A stretch of DNA of 64,000 nucleotides from Bacteroidales bacterium (GTDB lineage: Bacteria; Bacteroidota; Bacteroidia; Bacteroidales; Muribaculaceae), in NCBI GenBank assembly GCA_019416285.1, contig DXXM01000012.1, positions 1 through 64,000 of the forward strand, written 5' to 3'. Position numbers and translations under genes: made by a program. The notes under the pieces are model-generated. The model made no database searches. It worked only from the letters and a program-made list of their open reading frames with translations, and was not told the origin of the DNA. Below, piece by piece: positions 17,454-28,839 of the stretch. The stretch's first letter is position 1. Every line of letters begins with the position of its first letter.

Positions 17454-19088
17454 ATGTCCAACATCCGGGAAAAGATTTCAACCGTGTTGCCTGACGCCGT
17501 CATCGAAGATGGCGATATCATGCAGGTGACTGTCCCCGACGCAAAGTGGCATGACTTCGCCAAGACCCTCCGCGACGACAGCGAGCTCGCATTTGACTTC
17601 CTTGTGACCATTGTCGGTATGGACTGGAAGGAAAACGGCATGGGCTGTATCTATTATCTCGCATCGACCCGCCACAACGAGCGCATATCCGTGAAAGTTA
17701 TGGCCACAGGTGACCGCGAGCGTCCGTTTATCCACTCCATCCACGACCTCTGGGCCATCGCAACGGTGTTCGAGCGCGAGGTCTACGACTTCTTCGGTAT
17801 AATCTTCATCAACAATCCCGATATGCGCCGCCTCTTCCTCAATCTCGACTGGAAGGGATTCCCGCTGCGCAAGGACTACAATGAGGACCCCGACATCAAC
17901 CCCGTGTCGATTGAAAACGAGCGTCAGACCGACTTCACCGACGTCTGGACCGAAACCCCCGACGGCAAAATCGAGAAGCATGAACGCCGCATATTCCAGC
18001 CCGACGACTTCGTGGTCAACATCGGCCCGCAGCACCCCGCAACCCACGGTGTGCTCCGCTTCCGCACCGCGGTCGACGGCGAGATTATCAAGAAAATCGA
18101 CATCTATCTCGGCTATATCCACCGCGGCGTGGAGAAAATCTGCGAGAAGGACACCTATCCGCAGACCCTCCACTTTATGGACCGTCTCGACTACTTCTCG
18201 GCACATCCCTATCACCACTGCCTCTGCATGCTCATCGAGGAGGCCGCCGGCATACAGATTTCACGCCGCGCCCAGGTGATCCGTGTGCTCATGGACGAGC
18301 TCTCGCGCATCGCCTCACACTGTCTCTTCATCGGCACATACTGCATGGACCTCGGTGCGACTACCATGCTCTTCTACACCCTGCGTGTCCGCGAGCAGAT
18401 TCTCGACATCATGGAGAGAACATGCGGCGCTCGCATGACCTTCAACTACGACTGCATCGGCGGAGTGATGCAGGATCTCCATCCCGACTTCGTGAAGGAT
18501 GTGCATGCCCTGCTCGACGTGCTCCCCGCCAATATCAAGGAATACAACAAGATTTTCACCGGCAACGTAATCGCCAAAAACCGTATGGAGAACGTCGGAG
18601 TCCTCACCCGCGAGGATGCCATCTCCTGGTCGGTCACCGGACCCAACGGCCGCGGTTCAGGCTGGGCCTGCGACGTGCGCAAGTGTGTGCCCTACAGCAT
18701 CTATCCCGAGCTTGAGTTCGACGAAATCGTCCGCGAGGAAGGCGACTCGATGGCCCGCTTCAAGGTGCGCATGGACGAGATGGTGCAGAGCGCGCGCATA
18801 ATCGCCCAGCTCATCGACAACATTCCCGAAGGCGACTACTGCGTGAAGGTGCCCAAGGTGCTCAAACTCCCCGTAGGCCACTGGTTCAAGATGGTGGAGG
18901 GGTGTCGCGGCACATTCGGCATCTATCTCGAGAGCGACGGTTCGACAATGCCTTACCGTCTGAAAATCGCTCCTCCCTGTCTGCCCGCCGCAGCTGTGGT
19001 CGACCACATCACCGACGGCCAGAAGATTGCCGACCTTATCACAATCGGCGGTTCGCTTGACTACATTGTCCCCGACATCGACCGTTAA
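17454..19088 (+). CDS. nuoCD: Fused NADH-quinone oxidoreductase subunits C and D
   Basis: Encodes 544 residues. About 1-150 is the NuoC (30-kDa) domain, with FEREVYDFFGI and the LRKDY end; about 180-544 is the NuoD (49-kDa) domain, starting at VVNIGPQHPATHGVL and containing the quinone-site region. It ends at VPDIDR, as NuoD does. NuoC/NuoD fusions are known in E. coli and Bacteroidota. Together with NuoB it forms the quinone-reducing module. An 87-base gap separates it from nuoB and a 92-base gap from nuoH. Confidence 0.95.
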   Translation: MSNIREKISTVLPDAVIEDGDIMQVTVPDAKWHDFAKTLRDDSELAFDFLVTIVGMDWKENGMGCIYYLASTRHNERISVKVMATGDRERPFIHSIHDLWAIATVFEREVYDFFGIIFINNPDMRRLFLNLDWKGFPLRKDYNEDPDINPVSIENERQTDFTDVWTETPDGKIEKHERRIFQPDDFVVNIGPQHPATHGVLRFRTAVDGEIIKKIDIYLGYIHRGVEKICEKDTYPQTLHFMDRLDYFSAHPYHHCLCMLIEEAAGIQISRRAQVIRVLMDELSRIASHCLFIGTYCMDLGATTMLFYTLRVREQILDIMERTCGARMTFNYDCIGGVMQDLHPDFVKDVHALLDVLPANIKEYNKIFTGNVIAKNRMENVGVLTREDAISWSVTGPNGRGSGWACDVRKCVPYSIYPELEFDEIVREEGDSMARFKVRMDEMVQSARIIAQLIDNIPEGDYCVKVPKVLKLPVGHWFKMVEGCRGTFGIYLESDGSTMPYRLKIAPPCLPAAAVVDHITDGQKIADLITIGGSLDYIVPDIDR

Positions 19089-19180
19089 GCCCCCCGATTC
19101 CCCCATACCAATCCCTGCAATGGATTATTTCCCAGAGTGAACTAACACAGAGAGAATAAAAAGTAATTTCAATAGACATT

Positions 19181-20257
19181 ATGCAAGACCTATCAGTCGG
19201 AACCGCATGGCTTCACTCCTTCCTCACTGACTATATCCCCGAATGGGCGGCAGTCACTCTCGAGTGTCTGCTCGTCGGAGTTGGCCTGATGCTGCTTTAC
19301 GCAGTGCTCGCGCTGTTCTATATCCTCTTCGAGCGCAAGGTGTGTGCCTATTTCCAGTGTCGTCTCGGCCCGAACCGCGTCGGCCCCTGGGGATTGCTGC
19401 AGAGTATCGCCGACATGTTCAAGATTCTTATCAAGGAGCTTATCTCGCTCAACCATGTCGACAAATTCCTCTTCGCCCTCGCTCCCTATCTCGTGATTAT
19501 CGCCTCCATGCTCGCCTTCGCGGTGCTTCCCTGGGGCAATGGTTTGCAGATTATCGACTTCAATGTCGGCATCTTCTTCCTGCTCGCCGTCTCCTCCATC
19601 GGAGTGCTCGGTATCCTTCTGGCAGGATGGTCGTCAAACAATAAGTTCACACTCATAGGCGCCCTCCGTTCAGGCGCGCAGATGGTCAGCTATGAACTTT
19701 CGATGGGCCTCTGCGTTGTAACAATGGTCGTGATGGCCGGCACAATGTCGGTAGGCGGCATCGTTGAAGCGCAGAATCATCTCTGGTTCATCTTCTCGGG
19801 CCACATTCCGGCAATCATCGCTTTCGTGATTTTCATGATTGCAGGCACTGCCGAGACCAACCGCGGCCCGTTTGACCTTCCTGAAGCCGAGAGCGAGCTG
19901 ACGGCAGGTTACCACACGGAGTATTCCGGTATCCACTTCGGATTCTTCTACCTCGCCGAATATCTTAACCTCTTCATCGTGTCGGGTGTGGCCGCCCTCC
20001 TTTTCTTCGGCGGCTGGATGCCTCTCCACATTCCCGGCTGGGACGGCTTCAACGCCATCATGGACTTCATTCCCTCGGTGGTATGGTTCATCGGCAAGGC
20101 GATTGTCCTCTCATTTATCATCATCTGGTTCAAGTGGACCTTCCCCCGTCTGCGTATCGACCAGCTTCTCTCGCTGGAATGGAAATATCTTCTCCCCATC
20201 AACCTCTTCAACCTCGTGCTCATGGTCATCGTGGTGACTTTCGGGCTCTATCTCTAA
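19181..20257 (+). CDS. nuoH: NADH-quinone oxidoreductase subunit H
   Basis: Encodes 358 residues with eight or nine membrane helices. It forms the membrane side of the quinone chamber. Conserved loops are visible: [19 protein letters not shown] near residue 50 and [20 protein letters not shown] near residue 225. This is the last nuo gene before the ATP synthase block; in the usual order nuoI follows directly, but here it is more than 7 kb away. Confidence 0.95.
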   Translation: MQDLSVGTAWLHSFLTDYIPEWAAVTLECLLVGVGLMLLYAVLALFYILFERKVCAYFQCRLGPNRVGPWGLLQSIADMFKILIKELISLNHVDKFLFALAPYLVIIASMLAFAVLPWGNGLQIIDFNVGIFFLLAVSSIGVLGILLAGWSSNNKFTLIGALRSGAQMVSYELSMGLCVVTMVVMAGTMSVGGIVEAQNHLWFIFSGHIPAIIAFVIFMIAGTAETNRGPFDLPEAESELTAGYHTEYSGIHFGFFYLAEYLNLFIVSGVAALLFFGGWMPLHIPGWDGFNAIMDFIPSVVWFIGKAIVLSFIIIWFKWTFPRLRIDQLLSLEWKYLLPINLFNLVLMVIVVTFGLYL

Positions 20258-20334
20258 AATAAATTTCCTCAAACTCTAACCCCCATACCACGCAGCTCTG
20301 ACCTCCCGGGCCGGCTGCATGTCTAAAAACCTAA

Positions 20335-21846
<1,512 letters not shown>

Positions 21847-21912
21847 ATTCCGGCGCCATCCGTCAGGAAGTAAGTTTTCTAAAATTCTCTCACACTCATC
21901 AGCAGACAAAGC

Positions 21913-22149
21913 ATGATACTCAAAGTCATATCGGCCCAGGACATCGTCTTTCAGGGTGAAGTCAAAGTGGTGCACCTCCCGGGTGCCATGGGCGCTTTCA
22001 CCGTATTGCCGGGCCACGCATCCCTGATTTCAACCCTTACGCCCGGCGATATCCGCTACACGGATGCTGCCGGCGAGGAACACAGAATCTCGGTGGCCGG
22101 CGGTATCGTCGACGTTGACTCAAATATCGTATCGGTCTGCATTTATTAA
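21913..22149 (+). CDS. atpC: ATP synthase F1 subunit epsilon, short form
   Basis: Encodes 78 residues, far below the roughly 135 of E. coli epsilon. It contains the N-terminal beta-sandwich (FQGEVKVVHLPGAMGAFTVLPGHA) and stops where the C-terminal helical hairpin would begin. That hairpin mediates ATPase inhibition in other bacteria, so this enzyme should lack that brake. Short epsilon forms are common in Bacteroidota. It follows atpD and is 13 bases from atpB. Confidence 0.93.
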   Translation: MILKVISAQDIVFQGEVKVVHLPGAMGAFTVLPGHASLISTLTPGDIRYTDAAGEEHRISVAGGIVDVDSNIVSVCIY

Positions 22150-22162
22150 CCCCACGGTGACG

Positions 22163-23341
22163 ATGAAAAGAAATATAATCACAGCGATAGTCCTGGCCAT
22201 CATGTCGTTGGCCCTTCCCATGAGAGTGGCGGCAGCAGCGGAGGAAGCTCCGCTCGACTCTCTCGTCGAGAAGGACGCCAAGATTGACGCGCAGGGCATC
22301 ATCTTCGACCACCTCGGCGACCGCTACGGCTGGGAGGTGCCTTTCAATCACCACAAATCGATTCCCCTTCCGGTGATTGTGTGGGGTTCCGACGGTCTGC
22401 ATGTATTCTTGTCCTCGCGCATCGAACACGGCAAAGTCTACCGCGACGGCAACACCGAATTTAAGGTGGCCGGAGCCGACAGCCCCCATAAGGGTAAAGT
22501 GGTCGAGATTGTCAACGGTCAGGAAATCAAGCCTGTCATCGACATCTCGATTACCAAAAACGTCTGCGGCGTGTTCATCGCCGTGCTCCTGGTAATCTGG
22601 TGTATCCTCGATGTGGCCCGTTGGCACAAGGCGCAGGGCATGAAGGCTCCCCGCAGGATGACCGGCGCAATCGAGTTTGTGATACTTTTCATCTACGACG
22701 GTGTCATAAAGCCCACCCTCAAGGAGAAGGCTCCGCGCTTCGCCCCCTATCTGCTGACGGTGTTCTTCTTCATCCTCGTGATGAACCTGCTCGGCCTCAT
22801 CGTGATATTCCCCGGCGGCGCCAACCTGACGGGCAACATCGCAGTGACCCTCGTGCTCGCGCTCCTTACCTTCTTCATCACAAACCTCTGCGCGACTAAA
22901 CACTACTGGAAGGAAATCTTCAACCCCGACGTACCCTGGTGGCTCAAATGGCCGATTCCGATTATGCCCGTCATCGAGCTTTTCGGTATCTTCACCAAGC
23001 CCGCGGCCCTCACCGTCCGTCTCTTCGCCAACATGATGGGCGGCCACATGATTGTGATTGTGCTCACGCTCCTCATCTTCATCTTCGCGGCGATGGGACC
23101 GGCCGTCACCGGCGCCACTGCGGTGGTCAGCATAATCTTCTCGGTGTTCATGCTCCTGATTGACGTGCTCGTCAGCTTCATCCAGGCCTACGTGTTCACC
23201 ATGCTCTCCACTCTCTTCATCGCTCTCGGCCAGGAAGAGGGCCACGGCGAACACAAGAAGGACAAGGACTCCAAGGATGCTCCCGCCGAGCTCCACGCCG
23301 CTCCCGCTCCCGCTCAGAAAACAACAACCAACCCAGCATAA
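22163..23341 (+). CDS. atpB: ATP synthase Fo subunit a
   Basis: Encodes 392 residues from the ATG at 22163 (MKRNIITAIVLAIMSLALPM). The frame is open further upstream, but that part overlaps atpC and is not conserved. It has a signal-peptide-like N terminus and then about 110 soluble residues before the first membrane helix of the a subunit, an extension typical of Bacteroidota. The essential arginine of the proton channel lies in LTVRLFANMMGGH. The tail is Lys/Glu/His-rich and then Ala/Pro-rich. Confidence 0.95.
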   Translation: MKRNIITAIVLAIMSLALPMRVAAAAEEAPLDSLVEKDAKIDAQGIIFDHLGDRYGWEVPFNHHKSIPLPVIVWGSDGLHVFLSSRIEHGKVYRDGNTEFKVAGADSPHKGKVVEIVNGQEIKPVIDISITKNVCGVFIAVLLVIWCILDVARWHKAQGMKAPRRMTGAIEFVILFIYDGVIKPTLKEKAPRFAPYLLTVFFFILVMNLLGLIVIFPGGANLTGNIAVTLVLALLTFFITNLCATKHYWKEIFNPDVPWWLKWPIPIMPVIELFGIFTKPAALTVRLFANMMGGHMIVIVLTLLIFIFAAMGPAVTGATAVVSIIFSVFMLLIDVLVSFIQAYVFTMLSTLFIALGQEEGHGEHKKDKDSKDAPAELHAAPAPAQKTTTNPA

Positions 23342-23379
23342 ACTAAAAAAATACATAAACCCTTTAATCTCCCACAATT

Positions 23380-23628
23380 ATGTTAGCAATGATTTTAGCA
23401 GCTATCGAAGGAACCCTCGGCATCGGTGTATGTATCGGTGCAGCAATCGCAGCAATTGGCGCCGGTATCGGCATCGGTAAAATCGGTGGCTCGGCCATGG
23501 AAGCTATCGCACGTCAGCCCGAATCCACCGGCGACATCCGCAGTAACATGATCGTAATCGCCGCCCTTATCGAAGGTGTGGCCCTCTTTGCTGTAATCGT
23601 TTGTATCCTCGCAATGTTTGTGGGCTAA
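23380..23628 (+). CDS. atpE: ATP synthase Fo subunit c
   Basis: Encodes 82 residues as a two-helix hairpin with the polar loop ARQPE. The ion-carrying glutamate is in the second helix (ALIEGVALFA). The residues that mark sodium-binding rings are absent: the Gln position of helix 1 is Ile (GIGIGK), and Glu is followed by Gly, not Ser-Thr. By those known criteria it should carry protons. It multimerises to the rotor ring turned by subunit a. Confidence 0.95.
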   Translation: MLAMILAAIEGTLGIGVCIGAAIAAIGAGIGIGKIGGSAMEAIARQPESTGDIRSNMIVIAALIEGVALFAVIVCILAMFVG

Positions 23629-23651
23629 TCCAAACTTCAATTTTTTGAAAG

Positions 23652-24149
23652 ATGGAACTTTTCACGCCTGATTTCGGTCTGGTATTCTGGATGTTCGTGT
23701 CATTCGCCATCCTCTTCTTCATTCTGTGGAAGTGGGGCTGGCCGGTGATCATGAAGGGAGTGTCTGACCGAGCCGACCTCATCGACAAAGGTGTGGAGTA
23801 TGCTCAAAATGCCAAACAACAGCTTGACCATGCCCGCGAAGAGGCGGATAAATACATAGCCGACGCACGTCGCCAGCAGGCCGACATGCTGCGCGAGGCC
23901 GACAAGATGAAATCGCAGATCATCGAGGAAGCCCGCTCCGCAGCCCAGACCGAGGCCAAAAAGGTGATGGACGCCGCCAAGGTCTCTATCGAACAGGAAC
24001 GCAAACAGGCCGAACAGCAGTTCCGCAACGAGGTCTCTTCTTTCGCTCTCGACATCGCCCAGAAGGTGGTGCGCAACCAGATGAAAGACGAGAAAGCTCA
24101 GGAACAGCTCGTCAGCTCCCTGCTCGACGAGATGGAGAAACAGAACTGA
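23652..24149 (+). CDS. atpF: ATP synthase Fo subunit b
   Basis: Encodes 165 residues: one N-terminal membrane helix (LVFWMFVSFAILFFILWKWG) followed by a long charged coiled-coil helix rich in Ala, Glu, Lys and Gln. It forms the peripheral stalk holding F1 still. Start at the ATG 24 bases after atpE. A GC-rich hairpin and a 144-base gap separate it from atpH. Confidence 0.95.
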   Translation: MELFTPDFGLVFWMFVSFAILFFILWKWGWPVIMKGVSDRADLIDKGVEYAQNAKQQLDHAREEADKYIADARRQQADMLREADKMKSQIIEEARSAAQTEAKKVMDAAKVSIEQERKQAEQQFRNEVSSFALDIAQKVVRNQMKDEKAQEQLVSSLLDEMEKQN

Positions 24150-24154
24150 CCCCT

Positions 24155-24202
24155 GCCGCCGGCGCCTCGCCCCCCCGGGCGGTGAAGGCGCCGACCGGCG
24201 GA
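24155..24202 (+). other. Intercistronic GC-rich hairpin between atpF and atpH
   Basis: CCGCC-GGCGCC (24156-24166) can pair with GGCGCC (24187-24192) and, after a short bulge, GGCGG (24197-24201). No T-tract follows. In a gap of 144 bases inside a tightly spaced operon it may be an attenuator or an mRNA-stability element; the role is inference. Confidence 0.4.
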
Positions 24203-24293
24203 GTCGATTTGCAGCTGTCTCCATCTATTCTCTCTCTTTCCGACTCAATTAAAACTAAGATTACTTATCCTCTAAGGCTCTCATCTCCACGCA

Positions 24294-24839
24294 ATGAACC
24301 AAGGTCTCATCCCCAGCCGCTACGCCAAGGCCCTCTTCGAGTATGCTTCCGAAAAGGGTGCCGACGAGCGCATCTATCAACTGATGCAGACGCTCGAGCA
24401 CTCTTTCGAAACCGAGTCCTCGATGCAGCAGGCAGTGGCCAATCCTTTCGTCCCCGCCCCCGACAAGGTGAAACTCCTCACCTCCGCCGCCGGCGCGACT
24501 CCGAAGGATGAGGTCTATGCGCGTTTCATGCAGCTCCTGGTCGAAAACAACCGCCTCGACGCTGCCCGCGACATCGCCCTCGCCTACATGAAAATCTACC
24601 GTAGCGAGCACCGCATCTACCTTGTGACCGTCACATCGGCCGCCCCAATGGGTGCATCCGAGGAGGATCGTCTCAAAGCGCTCATCGAGCGTCACCTCGA
24701 CGGCGGCACGATGGAGTATCACCATCGCGTCGACCCCGCCCTCATAGGCGGCTTCACCGTCACAATCAACAACGAGAAGCTCGACGCTTCCGTAGCCGAT
24801 GAGCTCAAACAATTGCGTCTTAAACTTTTAAGCAACTAA
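24294..24839 (+). CDS. atpH: ATP synthase F1 subunit delta
   Basis: Encodes 181 residues of usual length. It begins [18 protein letters not shown], the conserved helical N-terminal motif of the OSCP/delta family, and ends with the family's C-terminal beta-region ([24 protein letters not shown]). It joins the b stalk to the top of F1. It is 22 bases from atpA. Confidence 0.95.
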   Translation: MNQGLIPSRYAKALFEYASEKGADERIYQLMQTLEHSFETESSMQQAVANPFVPAPDKVKLLTSAAGATPKDEVYARFMQLLVENNRLDAARDIALAYMKIYRSEHRIYLVTVTSAAPMGASEEDRLKALIERHLDGGTMEYHHRVDPALIGGFTVTINNEKLDASVADELKQLRLKLLSN

Positions 24840-24861
24840 CCATTTCCCCCCTATATCACCA

Positions 24862-26433
24862 ATGATTAACCCAAGCGAGATTTCTCAGGTATTAAAACAG
24901 CAACTCGAGAATATCAACTCCAAAGTCTCTTTCGAGGAGACGGGAGTCGTACTTGAAGTCGGCGACGGCGTGGCCCACGTCTACGGCCTCGACAATGTCT
25001 GCGCCAACGAGCTTGTAGAATTTGAAAACGGAGTGAAAGGTGTAGCCCTCAACCTTGAGGAGAGTAATGTGGGTGTCATCCTGCTCAATAATGTCAACAA
25101 GGTCACTGAGAACATGACCGTGAAGCGCACCGGCGAAATCGCCTCCATCCATGTGGGCGAGGGTGTGTTCGGGCGTGTCATCAATGTGCTCGGCGAACCT
25201 ATCGACGGCCGCGGACCCATCCAGGGTGAGCTTTTCCCTATGCCCCTTGAGCGCAAGGCTCCCGGCGTCATTTTCCGTCAGCCTGTGAAGCAGCCGCTTC
25301 AGACAGGTCTGAAGGCCATCGACTCGATGGTGCCTATAGGCCGCGGTCAGCGCGAGCTCATCATCGGCGACCGTCAGATCGGCAAGACTGCCATCGCCAT
25401 CGACACCATCATCAACCAGCGCGCCAATTTTGAAGCCGGCAAGCCCGTCTACTGTATCTACGTGGCCATCGGCCAGAAAGCATCATCGGTTGCAGCCACC
25501 GTCGAAACCCTCCGCCAGCACGGAGCCCTCGACTACACTGTGGTCGTAGCCGCAACAGCCGCCGACTCCGCCTCCATGCGTTACTATGCGCCCTTCGCAG
25601 GTGTGGCAATCGGCGAATATATCCGCGACACCGGCCGCGACGCCCTCATCGTCTACGATGACCTCTCGAAGCAGGCCGTGGCCTATCGCGAAATCTCCCT
25701 TATCCTCAAGCGTCCTTCGGGCCGCGAGGCATATCCGGGCGATATCTTCTATCTCCACAGCCGTCTGCTCGAGCGTGCGGCAAAAATCATCGACAACCAG
25801 CAGGTGGCCGCCAACATGAACGACCTCCCCGCATCGCTCAAGGACAAGGTGAAGGGCGGCGGCTCGCTCACAGCCCTTCCTATCATCGAGACCCAGGCAG
25901 GCGACGTGTCAGCCTACATCCCGACCAACGTAATCTCGATTACCGATGGTCAGATCTTCCTCGAGACAGCGCTCTTCAACCGCGGTATCCGTCCCGCAAT
26001 CAACGTGGGTATCTCCGTGTCGCGTGTGGGCGGTAACGCTCAGATCAAGTCGATGAAGAAAGTGGCAGGTACGCTCAAAATCGACCAGGCGCAGTTCCGC
26101 GAGCTCGAATCGTTCACCAAGTTCGGTGGCGATATGGACGCCGTGACCGCCCGCGTCATCGACAAGGGCCGCAAGAACGAGCGTCTGCTCATCCAGCCCC
26201 AGTATTCTCCGATGAAGGTCGAGGACGAAGTCGCAGTAATCTTCTGCGGTACCCGCGGCCTGCTTGAGAATGTGCCTCTCGACAAGGTGGCCGAGTTCGA
26301 GAAAAACTTCCTCCAGCTCGTAAGCGCCAAATATCCCGAGGCTCTCGAGGCAATCCGTGCCGGCAAGCTCGACGACGACGTCACCAAGAAGCTCACCGAA
26401 GCCGCCGCTGAAATCTCGGCATCCTACAAGTAA
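24862..26433 (+). CDS. atpA: ATP synthase F1 subunit alpha
   Basis: Non-catalytic nucleotide-binding subunit. Encodes 523 residues. The P-loop GDRQIGKT is at residues 169-176; the arginine finger stretch is in [11 protein letters not shown]. The C-terminal domain is complete. A gap of 119 bases to atpG is GC-rich with no recognisable promoter. Confidence 0.97.
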   Translation: MINPSEISQVLKQQLENINSKVSFEETGVVLEVGDGVAHVYGLDNVCANELVEFENGVKGVALNLEESNVGVILLNNVNKVTENMTVKRTGEIASIHVGEGVFGRVINVLGEPIDGRGPIQGELFPMPLERKAPGVIFRQPVKQPLQTGLKAIDSMVPIGRGQRELIIGDRQIGKTAIAIDTIINQRANFEAGKPVYCIYVAIGQKASSVAATVETLRQHGALDYTVVVAATAADSASMRYYAPFAGVAIGEYIRDTGRDALIVYDDLSKQAVAYREISLILKRPSGREAYPGDIFYLHSRLLERAAKIIDNQQVAANMNDLPASLKDKVKGGGSLTALPIIETQAGDVSAYIPTNVISITDGQIFLETALFNRGIRPAINVGISVSRVGGNAQIKSMKKVAGTLKIDQAQFRELESFTKFGGDMDAVTARVIDKGRKNERLLIQPQYSPMKVEDEVAVIFCGTRGLLENVPLDKVAEFEKNFLQLVSAKYPEALEAIRAGKLDDDVTKKLTEAAAEISASYK

Positions 26434-26552
26434 AAAATGTCCGCGCGCCCGCTCCGGCGCCCCGCACACGATATAAAAAAACGGGACAGAGCACCCTCTT
26501 CCCCTCCACACTCCTCAACAACGAATCCACTCACTGACAGTCAATCCTCACT

Positions 26553-27440
26553 ATGGCTACACTTCGAGAACTTAAAGGACGCATCGGCTCCGTCGCCTCA
26601 ACAGAGAAAATCACCGGAGCCATGAAGATGATTTCCTCGGCAAAGATGCACCATGCCGAGGGCGCTCTTCGCCGCCTCCTCCCCTTCCGCCAGCAGATTG
26701 AGAATATCATCGGCAACCTTCTCTCTGCCGACGCCGAGTTCTCGTCACCCCTCACGGATGAACGTGAGGTCAGGTCTGTGGCCGTCGTGGTGCTCGGCTC
26801 TGACGACGGTCTCTGCGGTGCCTACAACATCAACATCTTCAAGGAACTTCTTGAAGTCGTGGCAGGCTACCGCCAGAAATACGGCCAGTCGGTCCGCGTG
26901 ACTGTCATCCCCGTCGGCCGCAAGATGGTCAAGGCATGCCTCAAGCTCAACCTCCCCGGTCTCACCGTCGAACCCGCCAAGGGTGTCGACTCGAAATCGG
27001 GCGGCGACGCCGTCAAGACCTTCACCCGGACAGTCGAGGACCGTTTCCTGTCGGAAGAATTCGACAGGGTCGACCTCCTCTACATGAATTTCCAGTCCGT
27101 GAGCCGCCAGCGTGTCAAGTGCGATTCACTCCTCCCCGTGAGCTCCGAATCATTTACCGCCGAAGGTGTGAAAGCCCTCTGCCGCCCCTATATCTTCGAG
27201 CCCGACGCCGCTACGATTTTCGTCTCGGTTCTCCCGATGTTCCTTCTCGCCGTGGTGCAGGAAGTGTTTACCGAAAACCGTGCCTCGGAGCAGGCCGCGC
27301 GCATCATGGCAATGCAGAGCGCCAACGACAACGCCAAGAAGCTCCTCGAACAGCTCCGTCTCGAATACAACAAACTGCGTCAGCAGAGCATCACGAATGA
27401 ACTCCTTGACATCGTCGGCGGTCAGGTAAGAGACCGATAG
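26553..27440 (+). CDS. atpG: ATP synthase F1 subunit gamma
   Basis: Encodes 295 residues, the rotating central stalk. The N-terminal helix has ELKGRIGSVASTEKITGAMK and the C-terminal helix ANDNAKKLLEQLRLEYNKLR with a terminal TNELLDIVGG, both conserved. Last gene of the embedded ATP synthase block; nuoI starts 74 bases later with no terminator or promoter recognised between. Confidence 0.96.
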   Translation: MATLRELKGRIGSVASTEKITGAMKMISSAKMHHAEGALRRLLPFRQQIENIIGNLLSADAEFSSPLTDEREVRSVAVVVLGSDDGLCGAYNINIFKELLEVVAGYRQKYGQSVRVTVIPVGRKMVKACLKLNLPGLTVEPAKGVDSKSGGDAVKTFTRTVEDRFLSEEFDRVDLLYMNFQSVSRQRVKCDSLLPVSSESFTAEGVKALCRPYIFEPDAATIFVSVLPMFLLAVVQEVFTENRASEQAARIMAMQSANDNAKKLLEQLRLEYNKLRQQSITNELLDIVGGQVRDR

Positions 27441-27514
27441 TTTCCGGCAGCCGCCGCCACCGTCACTCACACAGAAACCACGAATTAAAATAGCACAACA
27501 GATAAGTAACTGAC

Positions 27515-28282
27515 ATGGGAAGTGTAAAAGACTATTTCTCAAATCTTGGATCCGGCATTGCGAGCCTTGTCAAAGGCATGCAGGTGACCGGTAAGGAATT
27601 TGTCACCCCGAAAATCACTGAAGAGTATCCTGACAACCGCGACAATCTCCCTGTGGCCGACCGCTTCAGGGCTGTTCTGACGCTTAAATACGATGATCAG
27701 GGTAATCACAAGTGTATCGCCTGCGGTACTTGCGAGCGCGTGTGTCCCAACGGCACAATCTCGCTCGGCATCAAGACTGTCGACACCTGGGACGGCAAAA
27801 AGAAAAAGAAACTTGACAAGTATATGTATGACCTCGGAAGCTGTACGTTCTGTCAGCTTTGTGTGACCAACTGTCCGACCGACGCGCTTGAATTCAGCAA
27901 CGACTTCGAGCAGGCCGTGTTCACCCGCGGCAAACTTGTCAAGAAACTCAATTACCTCCCCGAAAAAGAAGAGCCGCAGCCCACTCCCGAGGAAATCGCC
28001 CGCATGAAGGCCGAGAAGGAGGCCAAGCTCGCCGCCGCCAAAGCCGCTGCAGAGGTCAAGAAAGCCGCAGCAGCAGGCGCCGCTCCCGCTCCGAAGGGCG
28101 CCGACGCTGCCGCTCCCGCTCCGGAAGCTCCCAAGGCTGCTCCCGCCGGCGATGCCGCAGCCAAGGCCCTCGCAGCCGCAGCCGGCGACCCCGTCAAGGA
28201 AGCCAAAATCCGCGCGGCACTCGAAAAGGCCGCTGCCCTCAAAGCACAGCGCGAAGCCGGTAAGACTCCGGGCGCTAACTAA
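27515..28282 (+). CDS. nuoI: NADH-quinone oxidoreductase subunit I with long Ala/Pro/Lys-rich tail
   Basis: Encodes 255 residues. Two [4Fe-4S] sites are intact: C67-x2-C70-x2-C73-x3-C77 and C110-x2-C113-x2-C116-x3-C120. The core ends near residue 150. The remaining 105 residues are low-complexity, first charged (EEIARMKAEKEAK), then Ala/Pro-rich, then a helical charged end (KEAKIRAALEKAAALKAQ). Typical bacterial NuoI is about 150-180 residues. With no NuoE, F or G encoded, NuoI is the outermost iron-sulfur subunit, so the tail may serve electron-donor docking or assembly; that is inference. It is the first nuo gene after the atp block. Confidence 0.93.
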   Translation: MGSVKDYFSNLGSGIASLVKGMQVTGKEFVTPKITEEYPDNRDNLPVADRFRAVLTLKYDDQGNHKCIACGTCERVCPNGTISLGIKTVDTWDGKKKKKLDKYMYDLGSCTFCQLCVTNCPTDALEFSNDFEQAVFTRGKLVKKLNYLPEKEEPQPTPEEIARMKAEKEAKLAAAKAAAEVKKAAAAGAAPAPKGADAAAPAPEAPKAAPAGDAAAKALAAAAGDPVKEAKIRAALEKAAALKAQREAGKTPGAN

Positions 28283-28309
28283 CAGCTAAATTAATCACTA
28301 TCACAGTAT

Positions 28310-28825
28310 ATGGAATCAGTAGGAAGTACAATTTGTTATTGGATAATCGCTCTTGCGATTGTCATCTTCTCGGTACTGACTGTCACCACGCGCAAAATCC
28401 TGCGCGCGGCCACATATCTGCTCTTTGTCCTTTTTGCGACTGCCGCCCTCTACTTCAAGCTCGACTACGAGTTCCTGGGCTCAGTGCAGATTGCAGTCTA
28501 TGCGGGCGGTATCGTGGTCCTCTTCGTGTTTGCCATTCTCCTTACCACACACCCCGGTGACAACAGTGAACAGTTAGCTTCAAGAAAGAAACTTCTCGGT
28601 CTGGTGGGTGCGCTCGCTGCCGCCGGTGCCTGCGGATGGGCCCTCTGCTCGCGTTGCGCTGACCTCTTCACCTCCCTTCCGGCAATGGAAAACCCCTCGA
28701 TGCACCGCATCGGCGAGGCCATGCTCGGCACAGGTTTCGAGGAGTATCTCCTTCCCTTTGAGGCAGTCAGTGTCTTGTTGCTCGCATGTATAATCGGTGG
28801 CGTAGTAATCGCCCGTAAACGCTAA
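28310..28825 (+). CDS. nuoJ: NADH-quinone oxidoreductase subunit J
   Basis: Encodes 171 residues with five membrane helices. The conserved YAGGIVVLFVFAILL helix, which carries the pi-bulge in other complex I structures, is clear near residue 65. Spacing to nuoK is 14 bases. It is a core subunit of the membrane arm linking the quinone site to the pump units. Confidence 0.94.
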   Translation: MESVGSTICYWIIALAIVIFSVLTVTTRKILRAATYLLFVLFATAALYFKLDYEFLGSVQIAVYAGGIVVLFVFAILLTTHPGDNSEQLASRKKLLGLVGALAAAGACGWALCSRCADLFTSLPAMENPSMHRIGEAMLGTGFEEYLLPFEAVSVLLLACIIGGVVIARKR

Positions 28826-28839
28826 TTCACAATAACACC

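Noticed and set aside
22037..23377. 446-residue open frame on the minus strand across atpB
   Set aside because: It is a Glu/His/Asp-rich shadow of atpB caused by high GC; no homology and overlaps an essential gene.
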